From Branchiostoma lanceolatum (Eukaryota; Chordata; Leptocardii; Amphioxiformes; Branchiostomatidae), in NCBI RefSeq assembly GCF_035083965.1, contig NC_089727.1, positions 9,863,501 through 9,927,500 of the forward strand: DNA of 64,000 nucleotides. The letters are read 5' to 3'. How positions within the stretch are numbered: position 1 is the first letter of the stretch; each line of letters starts with the position of its first letter. A model generated the notes under the pieces. It was given only the letters and a program-made list of their open reading frames with translations. It was not told the origin of the DNA and did no database searches. The translations under genes and the position numbers were made by a program. This document shows, piece after piece, positions 34,632 to 46,785 of the stretch.

Positions 34632-37600
34632 ATGAACAAGCTACGGTTTAAATGGGGAGGGTCCGAGAAGAAAGACAAGGAGCCGAAAAATTGCGTGAAC
34701 GGCGGGGACCACTACAGCCTACAGCCGGACACAGGTGAATATTGCCCGGACCAGGGCGGACAGACTAACGGTGACGTGCCGGGGGAGCATCCCGGGAACT
34801 CCCGGGTCCAGTTCTCACCTGGCGCCGCCACACCTGCGGGCTGGACCTACTACGTCACACAGACGTCGCAGGAGGAAGAAGAAGACGAGAACAGGGTGTT
34901 ACGTTATGTGGGGAAAAGGGACTATTCTGGCGGCGTGGAGGACACGGAAATCGTCAGTAGGAACGGGACGGTACGGGGGGTGAAGAACAGGGTACGGGCG
35001 GGGCTGGCACACTTCACGTCCCTCACACAAGGAGCACAGGTAACTTTTCAATAGTTTGCTAATAGCAATAAAATTTTCAGGTCACCAGTTCTCCTATATC
35101 ACGTGAGAAAATTACTTGTATCTTTCCAGTAAATGTTTTGAAGCTGTAAATCTAGGTCTTGAATATCTAACAAGAAGAAAACACGCATAAGGAAGTTGCA
35201 GAAAACACAAACGACTAAGTCAACACAACGCTATACAATGGCAGTGACATCACCATGAACAAGTTCCTTATCAAAGACAGGGTTATTTGTTCCTTTCTCT
35301 TGCTCGAAAATCATGATTACAAAAAGATTAAGGTCAGAAATAAGTAAGAATTGGCGTCTTCATGATTTTCAACTTGTGTCAACACGTTGCGTCACTAAAT
35401 TGCGACGACACGCCCTAATTTAGCGGTCAAAGTCCTTACAGAATGTCTGTAACCTTCCCGAATGTACTCACGCTAAGCCTGAATGGACTTGGACATGTTT
35501 TCACATAGCATGTAGTGAACGTCACGCGTCACCAGAATTCCTCATTCAAAAGTTGAATCGGACCGAAGCACATTACTAACAACTGTTCCGTACGACTTAC
35601 AGCGCGTTCTAACCAAGAAACAAATCATGAATCTGAGCGATCAACTTATGAAAGAAACTGTTTTGTTTGGGTGCTTTTCGCTCCTCTCCTGACGAAGAGA
35701 AACAATGTTCAGTCAAGTAGAAGAAATAAGCAACCAAAGAGTAACAACCAATTTCCGCGAAGAGGTTAGGACGTTACCTGTCAGAGAAAACTGAAAAAAA
35801 AACACTATCATAACAAACAGCAATCATACCTGTCAGACAACAATGAGGATGTTGGTGTACAAACTTCCATAGGAATGTTTTCAAGATCAACATCGGCCAC
35901 GTACTTAACTTACAACAGTATAGGTCGCCTTTGATAAGTTTGAGGAAAGAAGACAGATCACATGGTACATTTATTGATGATGTGATATTATGTTTTGACG
36001 ACAAAGGTCATAAACTGTTGCGCAACATCCATGTTTTCCTTACTTGTACCTTATTTGCTCTACTCTCTCGTGTCACTTTGTTATTTTAAATTTTTGTGCT
36101 TTAAGTTTTGTAACATACGTGTGTGTTTTGTAGTGTGTTTTTTTTGTTCTTTTGAGTTTTAGTTCACGTTTTCGTCTCTCTCTCTTTTTGTTTCTCCTCC
36201 GTTCTACGTCCCGTGGACTTTGCCGACCGCCCTATACAGACGCCTACGTCTCACTTACAGAAGTCCTACAGTCAGGAGAGGGGGAGGATCATTGTTTACA
36301 CCACCAGCATGCAAGTCGTCAGGGACACAGCCGAGAAGTGCCAAAAGATCAGGAGAATACTGGAAAGTCACAGAGTTCGCTTTGAGGAAAGAGACGTTGT
36401 TATGAACTTGGAACTACAGAGAGAACTGAGGACGAGGCTCGGGCAGACAGAGGAGGCGCTGGCGTTACCACAGGTGTTCATAGATGGGCAACCAATAGGG
36501 GTGAGTGTTACAACTATACTCATGGGATACTGAGGTAAGGAGAGAGAGAATGGGATGGAAAGCCGAGAAAGGGAAGGAGGGAGAGAGAGATAAAGGGATG
36601 GTAAGAGGGAGGGAAGGACGGAGGAAGGGAGAGAAGGAGGGAGGAAAATAACTAGATAGATGAATACAAATCAACTGTTCATTTTTACTACAAAATCCAC
36701 ACAAACTAAGCGAATAAAGGCATATATAACCAGTTAAAGACAGATATAGATAAATCAAGGAGGTTGTACTAATATCTACCCCTCGGCTTGATGATGGTTT
36801 CTGAGAACTTCTATCATAGGCGGGGAATGCTGAGGACGTTTTTAACACCGCCATCTCATTTGCAGACAGATGTGCCCCCACAGTGCGTCTCAGTTTTACG
36901 GGATGAGATCTCCCCGTGATTGTCTGAATTCCTTTCCTAAAGAATGTTTTATGTATTTCTGACCGGTGGTGATTTGTCTTTCATGCTTTCTCGTAAGTAG
37001 GGGACACATTGGAGTTAAAAATGCCACAAATATTGAAACAAAAATGAGAGCCTACAACAGTAAAGATACTGAACTTTTTTGTTTACATACAGTTTATTGG
37101 TTGATTACAACCTATAGCTATATATAGTCTTGTTCACATCCATATGCTTGGCCGGTAGCAACAAGCTAGTTATTATAACGCAGTTGTGGCCAGATAATCA
37201 GACAAAAGGCGATCCAAAAGATAATGTAAGATACTTCTTCAATAGTTGATAAGAATCTTATCAAATTCGAGAGCCACAACAAACCGTACCCCTCTCATAA
37301 GGAAGTTGCAAAATAAATTAACGTCACCGAGAGAATAAATCGCATCCCTTGATCTGTTTAACTCCATAACAAATCTTGTACCCAATTCATAATTTATTTA
37401 ACCTTTCTAGGTGGTGAAAGAGAGATGACCATTTAAGAACCGAAAAATACCCTCCTTAGATTTGAAGTGACTGATTTCGGTCAACGGTAACGCTACATGC
37501 GGGCATAGCTTCAGAAGAAACTACTTGAACGTGTATATAGCCGCTATATTGGGAATGTTGCGTCTTGTAGGAGGATTTTGGTCCCTGAAAAACAAACATA

Positions 37601-40600
37601 GTCCGCCATTGTTAGACCTGTCATTCGGTGTATGAAGAATACATCCATCATGAGGAACTGTATAGTAAATACCTATGCGTGCTCACGCGAGGGATTACCC
37701 TAACATACCTACACGGAACATATATCAAAACATGCTTTGTTTAAGAACGTAGCAGTAATATAAACATAATATGGGGAAAACACTGAGCACGAATGATAGA
37801 AAGACAGGGATTTGAAAATATCTGTTAAGTGTGGAATTTGCGATTTCAAATATATCTTAGCGACATCAGACTCATTTAATTCAAGGAGAAATTCTCGCAT
37901 TTCAGCAATATGTAGAAGCTTCTCAAATTTGGCATGTAACAATTGAAAGAAAACAGTAACTCACTTGACCACCATTAATAAAATGCAAAGTCCCATATAA
38001 ATCTCTCACGGTCCTCGATATTTGTACAGATAAGAACACAGGCCAATAAAACATTGTATGTACGCTATAGTAATAGTTTCTTGGAGCTGACTGCTTGCAT
38101 AACCCTACGCACCGATGTTGTACGTACTAATAATATGACTACAGGTGTAGACAGACATGTTACACTGGACGCTAAGAATAAATCACGACAGACATGCTCG
38201 CGTGCGACCCTGGTTCGCGTAGACCGTGCTGACGTCAGAGGAAATACGAGATTTTCGCATGACAACTAAAAGACATGACTTTCTGTGGTCTGGGCCGTTG
38301 TCAGCGATAAATTGCCTCTTTGGATACCACGAGAACAAGAAAACATGCAACGTTGTTGTGAATCGCTTTGCTCGCTGCCTTTTCAGACAGTAATTGGACA
38401 TTTCAAATAAGCGATGTCGCGGTGATCCATATGCATTTTCTATGTTCAAGCTACCCCAGGCACATATCTAGGCGCATATATAGTGAAACAACATTTTATA
38501 AAAAAAGACAGGACTGGAGTATGAATGGAACAGGGTTAACAGTATATAGGGTTTTATCCTTGAGATAAGAGACTAGTAACAGACATACATGATGTGCAAT
38601 GTACCGTATTGTACGGTATTTTTCAACTTGAAATACTGTCTTAGGGTACCCATACTATAGGTTGTCACTTAACTATGAGATTTATGACAGTATGAGTGTC
38701 GCTTCATATTGGGAACTAATTTAAAAAACTGTAAATTCTCAATATTAGAGTGATAACCTTTCCATGTAAACTATGCAACGTTATCTCTAACAAGTGAATA
38801 TACATTTTGACAATGTGTTCTGTGAAAAAATGAAACAATGTTCCTAACTTCCTACATCTTTTTTTCTTCAAAATAGATTTCGACGGTAGCAACGTCATTA
38901 AGAAAGTAAACATTTGAAAGTAGACATTAACACATTCCAGCACGTAGGGCCCCATAAAAACGACCTGTAGCCAATAATGGTGGAACAAAGGTCAGGTATA
39001 AAAATAGGAAAGGTCGTCCGCCGGAAATGACATCATTGCAACTTCCTGGGCTTGCAGGTGCATCGCCCAATACACAGGACATTACAACCTGGATCATACA
39101 ACCTGTCGGTGTGATAAAGCTAAAAAGGTTACACTTTCTAACAATGTAACGGGATCACTTAGAAGACGGGGGAAGAATGCCCGACATCTTCGTGAACCTT
39201 TTATTTTGATTACCCCACTGGAAATGCAATAAATAATTCACAACTACCGGAGACGGACCGATAATACCTAACACGTCGAGGACACAGGTGTCCACATCCG
39301 GGTGATGTAATACCATCAACATGATCCTAGCTGCATTTGTACATCGGCACTGCTATTTGGAACCACAAACTTAAATCATGATCATGATATTATGAAAAGA
39401 AATTATGAGTATCAAGTGTCACTGTGTGTACAGGAGTTCATATGAAGATAGCAGCGTAGATATGAAAAACCTCACACCAGAAACAACCCATTCTAAGCCA
39501 ATACATTCGTCGCACGCCGTCGCTGATGTAGTATTTTCAAGCATGCTAGGACAGAACCAACTGCCTGAAATAGTACAATGATCTAAGGTAGCATTTCCGT
39601 AACAAGACAGTTGAATTTTGCACGACAAATATGCACGACTTTTTGCGATCGTGCGACCATCGTACGACGAATTATCACCGGGTAATAAAGCACACAGGCC
39701 AACCTTACATGGGTTACTTGTGTATTTGCTCTCCTTGCCAAAGGTAACACACACAATGTGGACTCTCCCGTTCTCAAAGTTCAAGGTTTAAGTGCGTGTT
39801 GTTCACGTGATGTGATCATGGGAGACAGTATGGCCTGACACAGGTTTATCTGCGGGGGGGGGGGGGGGGGTAGTGATTACCAAGGGAAGAGCCTTACCCC
39901 GTGCAATGGTGTTGATGCTAATTTTAGTGTTTTACAAAGTCACCAAAGTACGAGGACCTAGCCTCCACCACCAGGCCTTCCTACGAGGGTATGATCATAG
40001 AATCCGGGGAAAGTTCAATAATTGGCCAGGAGAGTCAGTCCACGGGAAGATTAACATTTCAGAAATGGTGGCCAAACTCTCATGGCAAATATTCTCCCTA
40101 TAGCCGGCGTAGTCAGCCTGTAGAGACTAACGAGGGCCCATCTTTGTCACTACATCCCAAAATATCAACGGCAATCTTTTACTGAATTGAAAGTTGATTA
40201 TGCTTTAATCACATGTATAGGACCATTACTAGTGTACTAAACACTATACATGAAAGCACTTTGTTCGACTCCTATGTTGACAACCATGGATCTTGTTACT
40301 TGGAAATTATCATCATGCACTCTACAACACTACTATTGTCAGTTTATAGTGCCTCGAAAGATATCTTTTGACCCCCCTTCCACTGTAAGCAACGCAAAGA
40401 ATGGTATTCATTGTTGTTCTTCTATGTTGTACTTCTGTTTCAGGGGGCAGAGAGATTAGATCAACTTAACGAAGCGGGGGAACTCAGGAAACTGTTGAGC
40501 CGATTCGAAGTAAGTGTTCGCCTTGATTGGAAATGTTTTAATGCCCAGGCTGTTGTTCACCTAACTCAGTTCACGCACGGACACTGTTTATATAGTCAAC

Positions 40601-41315
40601 CCCACCCCGCCTTTTGTAAACCATCCTCTAGTGCGTCCACCAATTTGCAGAGTTGATCATTACCGAATACCCGTGTTTAGACGGAAGTATGAGTGGCTAC
40701 TTGCGTGTATATACATGCCATGACCCGGGGGATACGCTGTGAAAAGGTTCTCATTTTGTTTGAAGAAGTTGTGTAAATTTACATGACTTAAGATTCTGGG
40801 AAGAGAAAGGGGAAACAGAGATAAGAGATACAATGTAAGGGGGTCAATAAGATTTGAAACGGGAGTCACTGTAAGAGAGGGGGTGAAAGAATGAGAAAGG
40901 AGGAAAGCAGAGAAAGGGATTACATGTCAACGAGAGGAAATGCAAGCGTGAATGTGTGTGTGCATGCGTCTGTGCGTGTGTGTGAGCGATTGTGTATATG
41001 TGTGTGCGTGTGTCGGTGTGTGTGTTTCTGTGATTTAAAAATATACAATGCAGCGTTACAATACATATTCAGTGTTACAAAGGGCTTTAAGTTATTTTCT
41101 TATTTTTCCCAAAGAAAATCACAGTGCGCTCTCTGTGCGCGCGGTGCGGCGGCTACAGGTACATCCCCTGCACGGTGTGTAACGGTAGCAGGAAGTCCGT
41201 CCACAGGAACAACTTTACCGACATGTTCCGCCAGCTCAACTGCACCGCCTGCAACGAGAACGGTCTGCAGAGGTGTCCAGTGTGTGACGAGGAGGAGTAC
41301 GTCAGTTATATATGA
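34632..41315 (+). CDS. GRXCR1: Glutaredoxin domain-containing cysteine-rich protein (GRXCR1/2 family)
   Basis: Four exons: 34632-35039, 36240-36500 (an acceptor at 36261 is also in frame), 40444-40509, 41115-41315. All junctions are phase 0, giving 311 residues. The first ~136 residues are polar and poorly conserved. The glutaredoxin fold follows ([52 protein letters not shown]). No CPYC-type redox pair is present where glutaredoxins carry it. The C-terminus has four paired cysteines: C253-C256, C264-C267, C288-C291 and C299-C302. The [12 protein letters not shown] signature is diagnostic of GRXCR. In vertebrates GRXCR1 and GRXCR2 act in hair-cell stereocilia and actin organisation. Symbol GRXCR1 is by best resemblance; a pre-duplication GRXCR1/2 ancestor is equally possible. 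AATAAA at 43505-43510 is the likely poly(A) signal. Confidence 0.88.
36501..40443 (+). other. Large intron of GRXCR gene
   Basis: 3.9 kb. Contents: a GA-rich tract (36536-36660), a 7-bp inverted repeat TACCGTA/TACGGTA (38602-38618) and a run of 17 G (39854-39870). Minus-strand open frames of 60-140 codons (for example 36465-36881 and 39419-39784) have no recognisable family. No nested gene is supported. Confidence 0.5.
39854..39870 (+). repeat. Run of 17 guanines
   Basis: A homopolymer G17 tract in the GRXCR intron. It can form G-quadruplex structures on the plus strand and is also an error-prone stretch for sequencing. Confidence 0.85.
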
Positions 41316-41336
41316 ATCATCCATAGCAACTTAGGG

Positions 41337-41575
41337 CCCCCTCACACTTGTGCGTATATTCATGTGCGCATGAGTTGCGTATGAACATTTTTTTTTTGCT
41401 TTAGGTAAAGTTTTCGGAGAAGAAGTTGTTTTCTACTTTAACGCACCGTTGTGCAGCCTGGTTATCGAACCAAAGAAATTACTATTTCGGCTGCAAACTT
41501 TACCTAATTAAACCAAAAAAGACACAAGTCATGAGGACTTGCATATACGCACAAGTGTGAGGGGGGGGGGCACTT
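41337..41575. mobile_element. MITE with CCCCCTCACACTTGTGCG termini
   Basis: A perfect 23-bp terminal inverted repeat (41337-41359 and 41553-41575) starts CCCCCTCACACTTGTGCG. Inner TTAGGTAAAGTTT / AAACTTTACCTAA blocks form a second inverted pair. ACTTAG occurs on both flanks (41329-41334 and 41582-41587), a likely target-site duplication. 239 bp, non-coding, beginning 22 nt after the GRXCR stop codon and so inside its 3' UTR. Confidence 0.82.
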
Positions 41576-43016
41576 AGAACTGTCTCATCGTGCCGCATCC
41601 AAATTGTAACTTTCAAATTATATATGGATACATTGTATGTCATTTATATCCAGTCGCAGGTAAACTACTTTCTATGGTGAAACTTTTGAAGTGCATTTTC
41701 AGAATTTATGATTATTTGAACAAGGCTACATAATTGGTAAAGCTTTGCTTAAAAAGTGTTGAAGTAGTGATAACGGACAGTAATTGATTACTTTTGGTAG
41801 GTTACTTTTGTTAACCGTTGAAAAATACCATGGGTTATTCATTTCAAAGACTTAATGCTTTTAACTAAGTACAACTACACCCCAAATTATGTAGTACGTG
41901 TATCTGTCTAGTGAGTCTTATGACATTGTACAGCTCTGTCATGTGAGTGCCCAGTATGTAATAATGATTGTGATATTCTGTCAAAAGTAGAACACATTTG
42001 TAAGACAGTTAGGGGTATAAGCATAGTGTAGCTGTCATTTGTTTTCACTGCAAATTTCTCATGACTATATTCTGTGACATAATCCATCTATGACATCAGG
42101 GCATGCCATTGTCGCTGCCAAGCAAAATCTCAGCTCCTCCGCAATACTGCTTGCAAAGCAAAGTGCTGATGTTACGATGATAAAATCAATATTGCGCACT
42201 TACAAATGGGACAAAGTTATGCAGACTTCAAACACAACAGTATTATGTGGCTAGTTATTCACTTGGACCAGATTCCTTTAACTGCATCCCAAGGCTTTAT
42301 TGCTCTTACTTGCCACTACTATCAGGGTAGATTATGGTTGTTCAATGTCAACCTTTATCCGTACAGTACCTTTATTCGGAATACAGTCCAGTTGAACCGA
42401 TCATTTAAAAATGGTCCTTTCCCCGGACAATCTATTATGGACTACCCTCACTGATCCAACCGGTCTGTTGACCACGCATTAAACAAACATGGACTTAGTT
42501 TGAACCTGTGATGAGAAAGCGCCCTTTGCTTTCATGTCAAAATCCAAAAGTACTCCATCGGCAAACAATCTATTGTTTGTTAGGTCATGTATGGTCATTG
42601 CCATATAAGGACATTTACGTTACGGCTTCCATAAAATGAATTTTCCCAACTCAAACGTATGATGTGAAATATGAACACACAAGTTTGACAAAACCAATGT
42701 TATGTGCCTGAATGTTGGAGCTTTGCAACTTTCCCTGTTGATCGGGGAATTCTATTTGTTTATCAAGTACATGACTGTGTATATATCATAAAATCACAGC
42801 TAATATATTGCATATTATACAGCAAAACTGTAAACTAATCATTATAGTCAAGTATATATCGCTCAAATCACAGCAAAGTTGCAGATTGATCATACAAAGA
42901 AATATGATAATCATGATCATAACCAGGAATATCAATTTCCACTTATTTCAAGTAATAGACTGAATACGCATTTGTCTAAAGGAAAATTTGTAGCCTAGTG
43001 AGGTCAATGGTTTATT

Positions 43017-43142
43017 CTAGTCTCCAAGCAGACCTGCGGGTTGCAAAGACAGTATCCACCCGGCAGAAGGAGTTTTGCTATAAAAACTCCTTCTGCCAGT
43101 TGGATACGGTCTTTGCAACCCGTAGGTCTGCTTGAAGACTAG
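43017..43142. mobile_element. Foldback element with 60-bp arms and 9-bp direct repeats
   Basis: The left arm 43017-43076 and right arm 43083-43142 are reverse complements with about five mismatches and a 6-nt loop. TTTATTCTA occurs at both edges (43011-43019 and 43143-43151), consistent with a target-site duplication. It lies in the presumed GRXCR 3' UTR, so the transcript could form a long hairpin. Confidence 0.8.
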
Positions 43143-45744
43143 TTTATTCTATATTGCCAAAATATGCAGAATTTATAAGACATTTGATATTATGATCATC
43201 GTGCTTATTGCACCAGTATTAGATGTGTTGTATCTTGGAACTGTTGTTTCGAAGTTCTACTGTTATTTTGTATAATGGTAAGCCAAATGTAAGGGCTCTG
43301 TTGCTAATGTTATACAAGATGTATTGTTGTTAAATCTTCCACTTTCATGCAGGATCCCTGAGTTTCATTTCATGTAATACATTACTATATTACTGTACAT
43401 GTAAATAATGGACCAGGTATAAAAGTTCGCATTGTTCCTGTCTATTTTATCAAAGGCAAAGAAAAGGAAATGTGGAAGGAAGGAATGTTAGTGACTCGGG
43501 GGAAAATAAAGTATGAAAAGTTTTTGGTGTTTTCTGTGTGACTTATTTCGGATGTCTATGCAACTGCCCTTCCCTCCCATCTCCATGCACTTATGTCAAG
43601 AATTTCTTCAAGTTGATAAAAGTATCAGAACTTTGTTCCAAAACACACATCAAATTTTCAACTGACTTACCACAACTGCCTTTCTAAAGATCACAAATGA
43701 CCATAATGGTAACGTTAAAGAACCCAACACACTTATCAAGAAGAATAGGTGTGACCAATGTGGTTGACCGAATTCCTGGGGACATTATATGACAGGCTCA
43801 TGGCATCACTAGATGACCAATTACCATGTGACTAGGGGGTAGTGACTTAGGACAAGACGTCAGCAATTGGTCAAAAGTGCTAGGAATCAAAATGTCACCA
43901 ACATGAAGACAAAAATAACTCTACATCCACGATGACAGTTGACTGTTTAATGTAACCATGCGTAAGACATTGAACTATTGACAATCTTCAGATTCTTTGT
44001 TCTTATACCACTACTGCAGCAAATTCTTACTAACAGCAACATCACAATTATTTTCTTATATCATAATATGCACAAAATTGAGACTGGTCAATTTTTCGCA
44101 GTCACGAAGGTACATTTGTTGCATTGTTGTTTGTGCTACGATAAGGTAAAAAATAACATAGTGCAAGCTTAAAGTGTGTTTTGATTATTCAAGAAAGTGC
44201 ATTAAGTTTTGATATGCAAGTTTGTTAAACAATCATTATTAGTCTCAGATTCTCATTCAACTTGAACTTCAAGTTACAAAACCCTTTTGATAACAGCACC
44301 CTTGTGTGGCAACAGTGCAAAATGAAAAGCCCCCTTAGTAAGTTTCATTCAGTCCATACTACTGTAAGTTATTCTTTGGTCCAGGACCTAACATTATAGC
44401 ACCTACTAGAATTTAAATAATAAACGCTATCAGTTCCAACATAGACAGGTTGGGGAACCAATCCATGATCAATGTCCATCCAAAATTAAGATATCAGACA
44501 CTTGCTACATACATGTATACAACTACATTAATTTTGTAAAAGGATGGTTGATTCTTTATACAACTTATTCATGAATTTAATAATATAACATCACATAGAC
44601 ACAAGAGTCTACTTCTGGCAAGGCACATCGGCTTTCACTGAAGAGGCAGATATAATGTAGTAAACAAATACATATTTTCTATTTAAGTGGAAATGTCTTT
44701 AGTTAGTATAGCATTTGAATGTGCAATATCACTATGTCCTCACTCTTTATACTGTATCAGAGTGATTCACTCTGGTTTGCACCATCTAAATTTTGTTAGC
44801 ATTCCTCTGTTTTTCAAGTATTCTGTTGCATATCCAAGTATCATGTCTAATTCACAAACTTAATGGACTGCCTTAAGTTTACTATGTAGTTTGTTGTATT
44901 TACACGATTGCAATTGTTTAAAACATGTGACCTCATTCAAGACATTCGTTATCCATTAGTGTCAAGCTAGTTGGTCTGCAACTGTTCATGGTAAAACTAC
45001 ATGTATTACTAAATATTCAACTGCAGAAATCCTTTTATAGGTAATATGCTGAGTACTACATGTACCAGCAAAATGTAATTTTAGTAAAGAGAAGTTGGTT
45101 CAATACATTTGTTATAATATATACACAAAAAATAAAGGCAGAGTTAATAACAATCACAAAAAGACACGTTAGCTGAAATAATACAATCAACTTAGACTCT
45201 TTCAGTAGACATGTTATGCAATACTAAAAGCCAAACTATACTTTACTACAACAAGTAATTCAGTTGAGATGCAGTCTTTTACAAAGGTTGAATCTTCTAG
45301 CCTCCGGGAGCGGAGCTTGGGTAGCGCAGCGGAGCTTGTGTAGCGGACAGAAGCTAAAAAGGCTGTCCTGGTACTCAGGCTTTGAATCTTTGTGACTTTC
45401 CTAATTAATAGCAGTGTCCATGTGAACATTAATTTTAGCAGCTTCATTTGTAATCATTCAATATGCAATTGTTAAAGAACATAAACTGTTACTCAGTAAG
45501 ACTGGTTCATTTTCATAAAAATAATCATTAATTGAACACAGAGGTGTCTATGTTAACAAACACACAACGTCATGCTTAGTATCAATGACAAGAAGATGTG
45601 ACGGAGGGATATAATCACAACTTTGTTGAGGAAGGTTTAATACAACAATTTGACTTTCTTACAGAATATCAATTCGCAGAATGAGCTTTTCATGCCCCAA
45701 TGGACCCCATAAAAAGGAAGGTTGCAGCTACTATGAGATAGATC

Positions 45745-45763
45745 AAGGAGGTTCAACCTCCTT
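45745..45763. repeat. Near-perfect palindrome AAGGAGGTT-C-AACCTCCTT
   Basis: Nine-base arms around one C. It has the same arms as the hairpin at 30715-30738, and both are preceded or followed by a GATAGATCA- or CTATCA-like string, so they probably come from one repeat family. Confidence 0.65.
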
Positions 45764-46785
45764 ATATAGGTATTGACAAAGAGTACACTTTAAATTTGCT
45801 TTTGATTTGTTTGGATTGAGTACAGATGGCAAAAATTGCACAGTTATACCACCTAGTGGCATAACAATTGATCAAAAAGATAGTAAATTAGAGTTTAAAA
45901 CATTTTAATTTTTACAGAAACTAAAGCATATAGTTGTAACAGTTGTTTTTAGACAACATCTTGATTTCCCTATGCAACTGTCAACTCATTAATCACCACC
46001 GCTTGGACAGTGTTTAGACACTGCTAAATGGTCCCATTCTATTTCTAATCAGGAAATTGCAATATTGTACATCACACACCATGACAGGTAGGACAGATAT
46101 TGTGTATCAGCTATTGTAACTATGTTCTCTGCCACAAGAGGAAATGCACTGATTCTGATACAGTTGGTGGTAATGCATGGCAATGAGTCTTACCCCTTTC
46201 TCATCCCAAATACTGATATAAAGTTAAGGTTTTGTTACACTATCATTCTGAAACTTCTGGGATGGTCTGTTAGAATAGACCTGTTCTCAATTGCTATGAA
46301 GTTCTACTGAACAATAAACAGGGTTGATATACATAAAAAAGAAATTATCGTCCTTTACTGACAAACATGAATTGAACTATACACGTCATGCATTTATTAT
46401 AATAAAGTAATCAAATTTCAAATGGAAAACTTTATAAGTCCAATTACGTGCAAGAAACTTCACTGTTGGAAAGTTACATTTGTTACAATCATGTTATAGA
46501 CAAATTTAAAAAAAATTCTTCTCATTTTTCTTGCATCATTTTCTATTACAATTTTATATAATCCTCTACTTTAAAGCAATGGCAGCATATAATGTACATG
46601 CAGGACAAAGTATTATGAGCCCCTTGCAGACTGACTATATTACCAAGCCAGGCATATCGCCACTGCTAACCATCCCTACTGAAATTTGGAATCATCCAAT
46701 ACTTCTGACAACTACCGAGCAGTGCTACATGGCTGAGGGATGTACCATCTACAAAACAGGGGCTGTACATGAAACCATAGCGTTG

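Larger units (their letters stand above)
41316..46785. other. Convergent 3' region of GRXCR and LIM-protein genes
   Basis: No protein gene is recognised in 5.5 kb of AT-rich DNA. AATAAA at 43505-43510 followed by GT-rich sequence probably ends the GRXCR mRNA. TTTATT at 46393-46398 (AATAAA on minus) probably ends the LIM-gene mRNA. Two inverted-repeat elements (41337-41575 and 43017-43142) and a 19-bp near-palindrome (45745-45763) lie here. Confidence 0.5.

Noticed and set aside
39419-39784. Minus-strand frame of 121 codons with several cysteines inside the GRXCR intron
   Set aside because: No recognisable family, signal peptide or splice-linked exon. The underlying DNA has CGTACGA-type short repeats that suggest repeat debris.
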